Below, piece after piece: positions 23,081-33,400 of a stretch of DNA of 64,000 nt (position 1 is its first letter; each line of letters starts with the position of its first letter). A program made the translations under genes and the position numbers. The notes beneath the pieces were generated by a model. That model worked only from the letters and a program-made list of their open reading frames with translations. It had not been told where the DNA came from and did no database searches. The DNA is from Meghimatium bilineatum (lineage: Eukaryota > Mollusca > Gastropoda > Stylommatophora > Philomycidae), in the NCBI GenBank assembly GCA_034231615.1, contig CM067299.1, forward strand, positions 18,814,498 to 18,878,497, written 5' to 3'.

Positions 23081-23549
23081 GTCCCTCTCAAGAAAGCTAC
23101 ATGCAGCCTACAAAGTTTGGCAATCATAAAACATAACAGTTTCAAGTGATTATTCTCAGAGATTTCTGAAATAAAAATGCACTTGTAAACAAGAAGTTAT
23201 CAGTATTAAAGACACGGCCTCTTAAACACACAGCAAATGGCTCAACCACTATGCCACCGATATCCCAAATTTCTTTCTTAGAAACGTAGTTCCTTATGGG
23301 CCAAAGATAGCACATTCAGTAGTAGTAATAAATTATTTCCATGTTGAGAGTCTTGTTGCAAATTCCTGTAGTTATTTCTTGTGTATTGCATATGTCCAAT
23401 ATTGCTATTTTAGAAAATTACTGACAAAATTATTTTATTTGTCTTAGTAGTAGTAAAATATAATTATTTTACTCATACTAAGAGAAACAAAATAATTTTA
23501 TTTAAGATCAGTAAATGTCGAAGAGAACTGGCTACTTAACAACATCCTA

Positions 23550-23790
23550 ACAAAACAGCTGTGTTTTTTTGGTCATATAAAGAGTTATAACAGCATGGAA
23601 AGATTAATAGCTGAAGGCAGAGTTAATGGAAACAGGGGAAGAGGGCACCCAAGAAGGCGATGGTGCGGTGATATATCAGATTGCTTAAACATGTCTCTAG
23701 CTGCGTAGGTCAACTCGCCCATAATCGCTTCGTGTTCAGATAATTCATAAGGAAGACCACATTCTGGAAAGAATATGTCACATGGGAAGA
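23550..23790 (+). mobile_element. LINE C-terminal/3'-end fragment
   Basis: It encodes FGHIKSYNSMERLIAEGRVN, then RGRGHPRRRWCGDISD, then after a break a piece matching ERICHM-type ends ('ttctggaaagaatatgtcac'). Same family as 11478 and 30955. Confidence 0.7.
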
Positions 23791-24034
23791 AGTAAAATCT
23801 TTTTGCAATATTTACTGTGATATAAATTTTATGTGACTTGGATGATACCAGAGACCTTTTATTTTGGTGAGAAAGATTCCTTAACCAACTGTAAACTAGT
23901 ACAGATATTCTGTTGTGGTATAAAATATCTTCAATGGCTCAGTGGTAGAGTGGTTAGTGTGTCTACCTCATAAATGCAACTTGACTGAGCTTCCTGCATT
24001 TGGATGTAGCCTATTAGTGGTGCATTTAATTCAC

Positions 24035-24130
24035 AGATATCTGCTGGAAGTTGACATATATCCGCTGGAAGTTGACATATATCCGCTGGAAGTTGACATA
24101 TATTCACTGGAAGTTGACAGATGTCTACTG
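24035..24130. repeat. 21-bp tandem repeat, about four copies
   Basis: Units of CGCTGGAAGTTGACATATAT repeat with few changes. Just upstream, 23930-23975 reads like a tRNA 5' half (GGCTCAGTGGTAGAGTGGTT), suggesting a SINE whose body carries this array. Confidence 0.85.
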
Positions 24131-24344
24131 TTGATGCATAAACCACTGGATTAGCAAACCAGTGTACTAACTTCTGCATTGCAGTGGCTCCACTCTCTGT
24201 GTGTACTTTGAATATATTTTTTATACCCAGTTTTCTTGAGTTGTACTTAATATAATATTTCTTTATAAAATAGAGTTTTATATTGCTTTATGTCTAGATT
24301 ACATTCTAAACATTTGTAATTACTTGAACGCTACTACCATTACT

Positions 24345-24426
24345 ACTGCACCTCTTCCTCCTACTGTTTCTACTACTACTACTATTACTATTAATACTAC
24401 TACTACTACTACTACTACTGCTGCTG

Positions 24427-24458
<32 letters not shown>

Positions 24459-24500
24459 TCTGCTACTACTTTTTCTACTACTACTTCATCTTCTGCATTC
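24345..24500. repeat. (TAC)n/(TGC)n trinucleotide tract
   Basis: TAC triplets grade into TGC triplets between about 24366 and 24480. A looser ACT-rich tail continues to about 24740. Confidence 0.9.
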
Positions 24501-24943
24501 ACTCTCGAATAATCAGCATGAATGTTCAAGTAATTTAGCAGGAGAGCATGCAGCTAGATTTACAGTGGTGCTGCATTACGTGCACCTTTTTTCAGCCCAG
24601 GATATCCTATTTCTTCATTACCACTACTACTTCTTCTGCTGTTGTTACGTGTATTGCTATTATTACTACAATTACTATAACCACTACCTTCACTACCATC
24701 AGCACTCCCACCGTCATCATAACCACTGCTACATTTATTGACAATAAACTAATAGTTGTATGTTTCATACATTTTTTTACAATCAATACTATAACTAATG
24801 CTGTTAAATATATTTGATCTCAGTGGAACAAAGAGTTGTACCTTTAATTACAATTCTTGACTGAAAGCATTAGTATTGGTCTGAATTTGTTGGGAAATGG
24901 AGTAGTCCTGTGGTTAATTGAATTTTAATGAATAATGAAACCA

Positions 24944-25022
24944 CGACACAACGCATTCCATTCTCTGGACTACATCCTACAGATCTGTAGGAGTTTGAGA
25001 ACATATACAGAAGATGAAGAAG
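24944..25022 (+). mobile_element. SINE-like family 1, 3' fragment
   Basis: AACCACGACACAACGCATTC, then the 'ctacatcctacagatctgtagg' block, then 'agtttgagaac', matching the final 80 bp of the family. Confidence 0.7.
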
Positions 25023-25649
25023 AATATTTTTAAGATTTTCATTCACATTTTTTATACCGATGTGCCAGATTATTCATTGGATAATATTATTAGGAATAAT
25101 AAAGAAATTTGAAAAAAATAAGTAAGCAGCAAATGAGCTTTGAACCAGGTTTGTTTAGCTGACATTAATTTATCTTGCAGCTTGAATCAATGGAAAACAA
25201 CATGCTAACTCAAGTTGCGAGGAAAATGGATGTCGGCTGAACAGACCTGGTTCAAATCTCATCTGCTACTTTCAGACCTTTCAATAGGTCTAGTAGTCCA
25301 TGAATAAAGGGATTATAAACCCCCACACTTTTTTGGGGCCCAGCAACAATTAATGAATATATTTTAAAATAGTTATTAAATAATATTGCTTGCTATTATC
25401 TATGAGAGGTCATACAAATTTTTATAAATCTTTCATACATAGATTTATTCCAACATTTGTCCCTATCAGTTTATTTTTGTCTAATTTGTACATTATATGT
25501 TTGTGAACATATTTTTATTTCCTACTAATATTTACTTTTACAAATGATAATTTTTTTATAATTATAATCAATATATGTTTCATGAACAAAAATCAATAAA
25601 TTTATGGCTCTTTTATAGTTAATCACCTTTATATTTAATCAATTATCCA
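25023..25649. other. Intergenic AT-rich sequence with a tRNA-like SINE remnant
   Basis: Around 25225-25275 the text GAACAGACCTGGTTCAAATC resembles the B box of the hairpin element at 30013-30180. The rest shows nothing I can support. Confidence 0.4.
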
Positions 25650-25745
25650 TGTGGTGCTATAGCCTGAAAGAGGAGTAAAGTATAGCAACACTGATGCCTG
25701 TATATATGTAAGTTGTAAGAGACAACTAAGGAGGTTAACTGACTA
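25650..25745 (+). mobile_element. SINE-like family 1, 5' fragment
   Basis: It matches the start of the family: GCCTGAAAGAGGAGTAAAGT, then 'atagcaacactg' and 'gacaactaaggaggtta'. It is truncated at the 3' side. Confidence 0.6.
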
Positions 25746-25864
25746 CCACAAATTGTGTTTTCGATTGGAAGTTTTCTGAAGACCCATGGCTGTACGCCTG
25801 GTGACAGTAAACATCTATCTAACATTTATTTTCTTGTTGATATTATGTACTCACTGCAGCAAAA

Positions 25865-26255
25865 CTGAAATCCAACAGGCAAAGCTTGAAACAGGGTAAT
25901 GAAGTTTTGCTAATCGCTGAAAACACACATAATAATGCACAAATTGACGTTTCTTTCAAAAGGTCTTTATTTTGGGATCAATATATGTCAGTTGTATAAA
26001 TGTTGTCATGTTGTTCCATCATTACTCTGTTTGTCATGTTTCATCAATATATGGGTGTTATGTCTATTTTTTGTTTGTGTTTTTTTTTAATTTTCTAGTT
26101 TTAAGCTTTCGGTGAACGTCAATAATTACGTTCTTACTAGTCGTTTATTGTTGTGTATGTAGTCGTGATAAAGGCCTTTTGTTTGAAATATTTATTTGTG
26201 TGTGTTTCCAATGATTAGTAAAACTTCATTACCTTGTTCCAAACTTTGACAATTT
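25865..26255. mobile_element. Fold-back (MITE-like) element, ~390 bp
   Basis: The left arm (GGCAAAGCTTGAAACAGGGT, then 'aatgaagttttgctaatc', 'aaaaggtcttta') returns as its reverse complement at the right end (AAAGGCCTTTTG ... CATTACCTTGTTCCAAACTT). The centre (about 26015-26150) carries a segment also found at 44450-44620 and 56490-56660. Related arms occur at 33785-33920, 42475-42660, 50965-51085 and 54485-54675. Confidence 0.75.
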
Positions 26256-26402
26256 TCCTATCAGTAAACATCTATCTCACATCTATTTTCCTATCAGTAA
26301 ACATCTATCTCACATCTATTTTCCTATCAGTAAACATCTATCTCACATCTATTTTCCTATCAGTAAACATCTATCTCACATCTATTTTCCTATCAGTAAA
26401 GA
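26249..26402. repeat. 32-bp tandem repeat, ~5 copies
   Basis: Units of TTTCCTATCAGTAAACATCT plus 'atctcacatcta' repeat nearly perfectly. One detached copy sits at about 27090-27125 on the other side of the LINE, so the LINE probably inserted into the array. Confidence 0.92.
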
Positions 26403-27080
26403 GTTATGAAAATTATCAAGTCTTCAACACCAATGAATATAACAATAGATAACACCAAAGTGAAACAAGCCAAAGAATTTAAGTATCTAGGCAACATTTT
26501 TTCCGAAGATGGAAGACTAGACAGAGAAATAGAAACAAGATGCCAGAAAGCAAACACAGTGACTTACCAACTTTCACCATTACTTCTTCATCCAAAGATC
26601 AAGATGGAAATTAAAAAACAAATAATATCTACAACTTTTATACCAACACTGTGCTACCAATGTCAAACATGGTCTTTAACAGTTTCGCAGCAAAGAAAAA
26701 TTGTCACATGTGAAATGAAGCGTCTGAGGAAAGCTGCAATGGTTACCAAACTAGATAAAATAAGAAATGAAGAAATTAGGAAAAGAGTTGGTATAATATC
26801 ATGTATCGAACATATTGAGAGACAGAAAGTAAAATGGTTCGGTCATTTTATGAGAATGAAGCCAAATACCAATAATAGCATATAATACAAGAATATCCGG
26901 GCGTAAAGCCAAAGGTAGACCAAGAAACGGGTGGATAGAAAACATTAAGATAACCTTGAACAAACATGGACTAAATGCAACCTCGACGACACATCTGACC
27001 TTGAAACGACAGCTTAAGATACCACCCCTACGCTTAACAGCAAGTGTGAATGTGATCAACAATCATTCACCTGGGGATAG
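26403..27080 (+). mobile_element. LINE reverse-transcriptase C-terminal region
   Basis: The open frame 26406-26885 encodes AKEFKYLGNIFSEDGRLDRE, then IKMEIKKQIISTTFIPTLCY, then KVKWFGHFMRMK; a broken end continues to about 27060. The YLG, G-x-L and GH-x-x-RM blocks identify a non-LTR RT. The same family occurs reversed at 44740-45370 and 56800-57405. It splits a 32-bp repeat array. Confidence 0.85.
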
Positions 27081-27539
27081 ACAATAGACAATCAGTAAAC
27101 ATCTATCTGACATCTATTTTCCTATTATTAAATTCTTATTTGTGGGTATAAAGAGGGGTAGGGATCATTAGCTTATGGAGTGTCACAATTATGTTCGGAC
27201 GAATGTTCCAGATGCTATTTGGTTCTCGTCTCTTTGACTCCAATGTAGCTGTCTGCATGTAACAGTGGTCATGCATCAGGTAGTATATTTGGTATGGCAA
27301 AATTACATGAGCAAATTAAGAGAAATCCATCTTCAGGAATGTCCATAATACACAATCACTGAGAGGGTGGATGAGGATTGTAAATGAAAAAAAAAGTGAA
27401 CGACGAGGATGAATAATGAGGATGAATATGAAGAATGAACCGTTAAGTGAAATAGTAAAGTGTGTGACACACGACAACCTGTAGTTTCGGGACGGGAGGT
27501 AAGGGGAAAGGGAGGGGGGAGATTTCACTATTCAATCAT

Positions 27540-27580
27540 TTACAGCTAGGTCATTCTCATTCTAAATCTTGATTTAGTTC
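27540..27580. repeat. 41-bp perfect inverted repeat, left member
   Basis: The reverse complement of these 41 bases occurs exactly at 29835-29875. The pair encloses the 45-bp minisatellite and the conserved segment upstream of gene A. Confidence 0.9.
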
Positions 27581-27809
27581 GTATAAACAAGTAGAAAGGA
27601 GGGTAATCACCCCCCCCCCCCTTTTTGGCTTTTCCAAAAGAGATAATAAAAAAACCCATCAAAAGCGAAACGAAAGATATTTTGTTAAAGATAATCTCAC
27701 ACTTCCTGTCTTAGCAAAGTAAACTCTAGGGCGCTGACTAGACGTGAAGCAATTTCAGAACATACATATCGATTGCAGCTGGCTACTGTGGAAAAAAATA
27801 GGTGTTCTT

Positions 27810-28445
27810 TATGTGCACTAAACAACCTGTTGTCTTGCACAGTTTTTCATATGCACACAACCTGTTGTCTTGCACAGTTTTTCATGTGCACACAACCGGT
27901 CAACCTGTTGCCTTGCGGAGATCTTCATGTACACACTACCCATTGCCTTCCGGAGTTCTTAATGTACATAGGCCTTCTACCTGTTGCCTTGTGGATTTCT
28001 TCATGTACACAGGTCTACTGCCTGTTGCCTTGCGGAGTTCTTTATGTACATAGGTCTTCTACCTATTGCCTTGCGGAGTTCTTCATGTACATTGAAAACA
28101 CCTACTACCTTTTGCCGTGTGGAGTTCTTCGTGTACATATATCTACTACCTTTTGCCCTGTGGAGTTCTTCGTGTACATAGATCTACTACCTTTTGCCCT
28201 GTGGAGTTCTTCGTGTACATAGATCTAGTACCTGTTGCCTTGTGGAGTTCTTCGTGTACATATATCTACTACCTTTTGCCCTGTGGAGTTCTTCGTGTAC
28301 ATAGATCTACTACCTTTTGCCCTGTGGAGTTCTTCGTGTACATAGATCTACTACCTTTTGCCCTGTGGAGTTCTTCATGTACATAGATCTACTACCTTTT
28401 GCCCTGTGGAGTTCTTCATGTACATAGGTCTACTACCTGTTGCCT
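27810..28445. repeat. 45-bp minisatellite, ~14 units
   Basis: The type unit is CTACTACCTTTTGCCCTGTG followed by 'gagttcttcgtgtacatagat'. The left units are more diverged. Because 45 is a multiple of three, all frames show a 15-residue periodic ORF, which I regard as an artefact. A shorter related array opens unit B (45495-45680). Confidence 0.93.
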
Positions 28446-28449
28446 TGTA

Positions 28450-28850
28450 GAAAAAAATTTCTTCTTGATGAAAAATGTGATGACCGTTAGGCAAAAAAAT
28501 CTTTAATGGAGGGATTCTACTCACCGTATCGCTATATTTGTAGTACTAGAAGTCATCTTGTGATTTGCTAAGGCGGGGGTGGTATGATTTGAATCCAGAA
28601 ATGCGCTCCCCATCCCTGTCAGCGACCTGAATAATACTTAGGCCTATATCCCTTTAGCTACTTGACACTAAATTGTCCTGCTCAAGAATGACCTTGTGGG
28701 GGGGGGGTGAGGTGAGGTACATGAGACGATTGTTTTCTTGGGTCACCCATTGTTTGTCTATCCTCTGACGAGGCGCTTCGCAACCAGTGCATTGTTCCTC
28801 GTATAGGAAGACTATTTCATTACATCCATTGTGTTCCTAGGTCCCAAGAC
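28450..28850. repeat. Segment related to the EGF-gene first intron
   Basis: 28450-28625 resembles intron 1 of gene C (62575-62750) and of gene A (32195-32260), sharing 'aatggagggattctact' and CTAGTACTAGAAATCTTGTG-like text. This suggests an old, rearranged copy of the gene's intron lies upstream of gene A. Confidence 0.55.
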
Positions 28851-28854
28851 CTAA

Positions 28855-30010
28855 TTTCTTCCGTACGAACTGTGTTGGGTAACGGCGAAGGTAGAATTAG
28901 ACTCAGGGTTGATACACATTCCTAGACGAGGTACTGCTTTGTCAAACACGTCGGTGGTCTGGGATTTGACCTGTGCAATTCTCAAACACTCGCCTCGTCT
29001 GCTTAAGATGGCCGTACATCCGCAAGTACGGTCTGTGTATTTTGACTCTTCGCCATTGCGTATATTACCCAAAGAGGTAGGTAAAATACGAATCTCGGAC
29101 GAGGAGCTTCGCAGTGAGTCCTTGAGTACTGAACCCAATTCTCTCTGTATGAGCTGTGTTGGGCAACGGCCGACAGCCGAGTTGGGCTAGGTTTGCAGTG
29201 TCGCTGGAGACTTGAGACCCCCCCCCCCCCAACTCTACGTTGCCCTGAGTGTCCAGATTCCGAGTCTCAACACTGCTTCGGTCAGACATTTGAACAATGC
29301 ACTCCCCTACACTTGTTCGATGCTTGTTTTGTGTGCAATGGGGAGCTGTATTCAAATCTTTCTTCCATGTCCAGGAGTGCATGTTCAAGTTGACGTATCC
29401 AATACCTGAGTAATTACTCATACTTTGAGTGGAGTCCATTGTGATGGGACATGTGGGCTTCTGTGTGTTCTCGAGCATGAACAACACTTACACCAGTCGG
29501 TCTCGTGCCGGACCACCGTAGCCCCGTTACCACTGAATCGACTCACATACACTACACTGCCCTCTAGCGTGCGTTACCTTTTTCAGATTCGGTGTGTACT
29601 CGTAAGATCACCGTATGTTTGGCAGATTGACATGTCCCAATGTCCCTCCAATTTGTTTGCTTTTTTTTCTTTTGCAGGCCAAGTCGGAATTCCACAGATG
29701 CCATGCATATGTTGGATATAATGGCGTAGAGGTTTCGGAGATATTTCTTATCTCTCTGCAGGTCACTCTCATTCCATCTACAGCATCCACATCTACGGAC
29801 GCGATCCTAAAAGTGTCAGCCAGGAATACAGCAAGAACTAAATCAAGATTTAGAATGAGAATGACCTAGCTGTAATGAAAGGTGACAGCTGTAGTTCTGT
29901 TTCCAGGGTGCACCACGAGGAGGTACTTTTAGGATCTTGGTTGTCTGTTAACCCTGGGTCCGCACGAGAACAATGCGAGAGTCTTTGCACCTATGCGACA
30001 TGGGTAAATA
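28855..30010. repeat. Conserved segment upstream of EGF gene A (paralogous to 47430-48515)
   Basis: Over 1.1 kb this matches the region upstream of gene B at high identity. It contains ORF-like stretches conserved in both copies (for example GKIRISDEELR at about 29075, and HSHSIYSIHIYGRDPKS at about 29767), but here the second is broken by a foreign 40-bp block at 29835-29875. It may hold the promoter or 5'UTR exon of the EGF gene, or remnants of another repeat or gene. I do not recognise it. Confidence 0.6.
29835..29875. repeat. 41-bp perfect inverted repeat, right member
   Basis: Exact reverse complement of 27540-27580. Absent at the equivalent position of unit B (about 48396), so it was inserted into unit A after the duplication. 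Confidence 0.9.
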
Positions 30011-30012
30011 AA

Positions 30013-30180
30013 TGAATAATTATTAATTTATAGAAGCAATGAGGATTTATTAATAAAGAAAAAAAATCTCAGGTTGAAAGGCGATTGGGTGCTATCTGAG
30101 AGGACCTGGTTCAAATACCTTCTGCTGCATGATTTTTCTTTATTAATAAATCCTCACTGCTGCTATATATTATTATTCAA
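30013..30180. mobile_element. Hairpin element with tRNA B-box-like core (copy A)
   Basis: Arms of about 45 bp containing GAGGATTTATTAATAAAGAA and its reverse complement flank a core with GACCTGGTTCAAATACC, close to the Pol III B box. The same element is at 48519-48682. The combination of inverted ends and a tRNA-like core is unusual for a SINE. Confidence 0.6.
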
Positions 30181-30421
30181 TACAGGAATGTGTTACTATC
30201 GTTAAGTACAAAGTCACTGTCAGTTATCGTCCGTGTGAACACGTCAAGTTCGTCAATCGTGACTATTACTATCTTTACGTACAAGTGCATTTATGCTGGG
30301 AATAATTTGACTTTAGCAGATGCCCTCCTTACATGACGCAAGTAACAGTTCCTAGCATGGGTTAAGTTGAAGCACAACACGTTATTCTTGCATATGACAG
30401 GTCAACCTTCACTCTATCAAT

Positions 30422-30491
30422 ATGTCAAGACTTGTACTGATGCTTATTGTGGCTGCGACAGTCATGAGCCCTCAAATTGTTCTTGGTCAAA
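30422..30491 (+). CDS. EGF gene A, exon 1 (signal peptide)
   Basis: ATG at 30422, 23 codons plus one base, donor GTAAGT at 30492. Identical over all 70 bases to 48925-48994. About 110 bp upstream is conserved in copies A, B and C, consistent with a 5'UTR or proximal promoter. ATATGACAG ending near 30400 could be an acceptor for a separate 5'UTR exon. Confidence 0.85.
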
Positions 30492-33400
30492 GTAAGTGTA
30501 TATTGTCCATGCTTCTATTACATCTTCTTATCTGATATTGTACATTCTTCTTTCACATCTTCTTATCTGACATTGTATTTTATACGCATATTATTGATAA
30601 CAATAATCACTACTTCAATAGTAAAATGACAGAAACTTGCATGGCCTGGTCGTGTATGCTGACATGACTCCCTGTCAAAAACAATATTTCAGGGTATAGA
30701 TGGAGGTGGAAGAAGCAAAGTGTGCTAAAGAAAATCATGAGCAAACAATATCAAAGACCGAATTTTCTTTAGGCACCTCTAATGGAAAGCGACAGTACTA
30801 CTATTATGTCCTCTCGTTACTGTAGCTTTCTTTATAAGGATTATAGGGAAGATCTTACGAGCTGTAGAAATAATAGGTATTAGATCAATAATCGCCAGGT
30901 GACTGTGTGTTGAAGTCTCAAATGTAATACCAGGATTTTTCTTTCTTATGCATGGATTAATCGATTGTAAATTTTACAACATTCTCGTAGGTTGCCATTA
31001 CTTTTGGGAAGTTGATTGACTGACTACATTAAAGATAACATGAATACGTCGTTGAAAAATGCAAGCCGCATCGCCTAAGACAGAGAATTCATTGTAAAAA
31101 CAACGTTCTGGAGAGAATACGTCACATGACACATGGATGGATGTATTGATGGATGGATCTTCTATTAAAATGTATAGCTGGTGGAAAAATGTAATTGAAA
31201 TAGTTCATGCTGTCCTTTCCATTATATTAATTGTAATGATCCCTTGCCAAATTGCAGTCTATAGGGGAATCCGATGTTAGGTTTGTATATTTAATTGACA
31301 AAAGGCATACCTAAATATCTGTTTATTTGCCTTCGTTTGCTCATACGACTATATCAAGTTTTATTACAAATGGGGAAGTCTGTCTCAGTGTTGTCACATT
31401 GTCATAATGTTTTCCCTACAAGTAAGTCTGGGAAGTCCACGTATCTGGTCTACTCCTTTAATGAAGACACAAGTCTCATATCACAAGTTATAATGTCTGC
31501 TTGTGATATTCACATGTGCACATGTCTGCTTGATCAAGTTTCAGAACATGTGATAGTGACCACGTCTAGTAAAAAAATTGCTCTATTCTTAGCAGCGAGT
31601 AGTAAGCGAGAGCCATCTCTTGTATCTTCTTCTGAATATTCTTTAATTCATTTTAACTTAATCCATTTTAGCTAAAATTTAACTAAAGAGGTAAATAAAT
31701 GTGTTGTATTAGCTTCTTTATTTCATCATATTTGGCATTGTCGCCAATTGGGAATGTGCGTCCACGTCTTTGAGAAATTTATCTGCCCTCATAATTTTCC
31801 TTGTATGTTGCATTTTTCCAATGCAGAAAATGTTACTAACTTTCATTATTGTTTCTGACAGTCAATCTCACTGTTTTATGGTTCATAAACGAACATGCAT
31901 ATAGTTCACATAATTTTTAATTCTGTTAGAAAAAATAATTTGCTGAACAGATGGGCAAAAGTAGAACCTCCCTGCTTTGCACCCTTCCTGCAACCTTCCT
32001 GCTTTACAGCTTAAAAATCACCTGAACGGTGCACACGAAACAAGCTCAAAGGTGCTGACTGTGCACTCATTCTTTCGAAATTGTTGACCGTCATCTTTAA
32101 ATGTCCAGCGTTTGATGACAGGTGATAATTCACTTCTGTGACCAGATAAACAGATGGCTCTATAGGGAACAACACGTTTACACGTGTTAATAAAAAAAAT
32201 GTGATTAGCTTTTTGGCAAAAAAATCGTTAATGGAGGGATTCTACACACTACCATGAACTCCATGAGTCGCCTCTAATGGCATACATGGAAGGTGACAGT
32301 AGGCCTACTAGGTACCGAATAGTAATTAAACAGCCACAACGAAATAAAAAAGCTTGTTTTTTTCATGTTTTAGTAAACTGTGATCACTTATACCACAGTT
32401 GTATCGATGATCCTGGCGTGTAAACTAGTAAAACTAGAACATTTAGAATAGAAATTACTGTCAAGAAATTATAACAGCGGAAATAAAAGTAGGAAATCAA
32501 TTTAGCACCTTTCAAAAAATAAAACAAGGAGTTACGGTTGTGTACTTTCACCAGACTTGCTCTCTTTATACAATGAACAAATATTGCGTGCAATAGTGGA
32601 TATTCCAACGATATTAGTGGGAGGACACAACATAAATACATTTAGATATACGGTTGACACTGTTCTGATTGCTAAAAGTGAGGAAAACCTTCAAGAATTG
32701 ATTATTGTAGTAGTCACAGAAAGTTGAAAAAGTAAAGAGAAAAAGCGTCATCATAAATATCAAGAAAACAGAAGTAATAGTTATTTCAAAGACACAAAAT
32801 ACCACAATTTGAAAGATTAAAGTGAATGATATTATATTAAAACAGATCCACCAATTGAAATATTTAGGTACAAATATTACAGCAGATGGAAGAAGTTCCA
32901 CAGAAATAAGAAGCAGAATAGGGCAGGTAAAAACAACCTGTAGAAAAATGAAAAATATATTGTATAACATGACCTCGTCATTAGAGAATTCTGCAGTGTT
33001 ATATAATACCTATACTAACATATGGATGCGAGTCTTGGGCAATAAACAAACAGAAAAGTGGGAAATTAGAGGCAATAGAGATGTGGTTCTACAGAAGAAT
33101 GCTGAGAATACCATGGACTGCCTGGAAAACTAATTTGGAGGTGTTAAAAGAGTCAAATGCGAAACCGACCTTAATCAATCATATAAGAAAAAGACAATCT
33201 TCACTATTTGACCACTTTATAAGACAAGTAGGTTTGAAGAACATACTCACAACAGACAAGATTGAAAGCAACAGAGAAGAGGGCGACAACGTGAGAAAAT
33301 ATTATAGTTTAACAACCTGGCACGACAGGGAAACAAGAACGATCTTGATACATAATGTCGGAGGTAAATAGTTGTGGAGATCCATGATCGCCTACGCCAG

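Noticed and set aside
23930-24010. A functional tRNA gene
   Set aside because: The 5' half resembles a tRNA (GGCTCAGTGGTAGAGTGGTT), but no matching B box, anticodon arm or acceptor stem closes it. More likely a SINE remnant.
26249-26402. CRISPR-like regularly spaced repeats
   Set aside because: The units are directly adjacent with no unique spacers, and the context is eukaryotic. The same holds for 24035-24130, 35439-35609 and 41560-42120.
27773-28386. 149-aa and overlapping cysteine-rich ORFs with a 15-residue period
   Set aside because: All three forward frames are open over the 45-bp minisatellite, which is expected from the repeat and not from coding selection.
28909-29190. 93-aa ORF with a similar 71-aa ORF at 47554-47769
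   Set aside because: Conserved between units, but also open on the other strand, and it contains partial self-repeats (the GTGTTGGGTAACG and GTGTTGGGCAACG blocks). I kept it only as a conserved segment, not as a gene.
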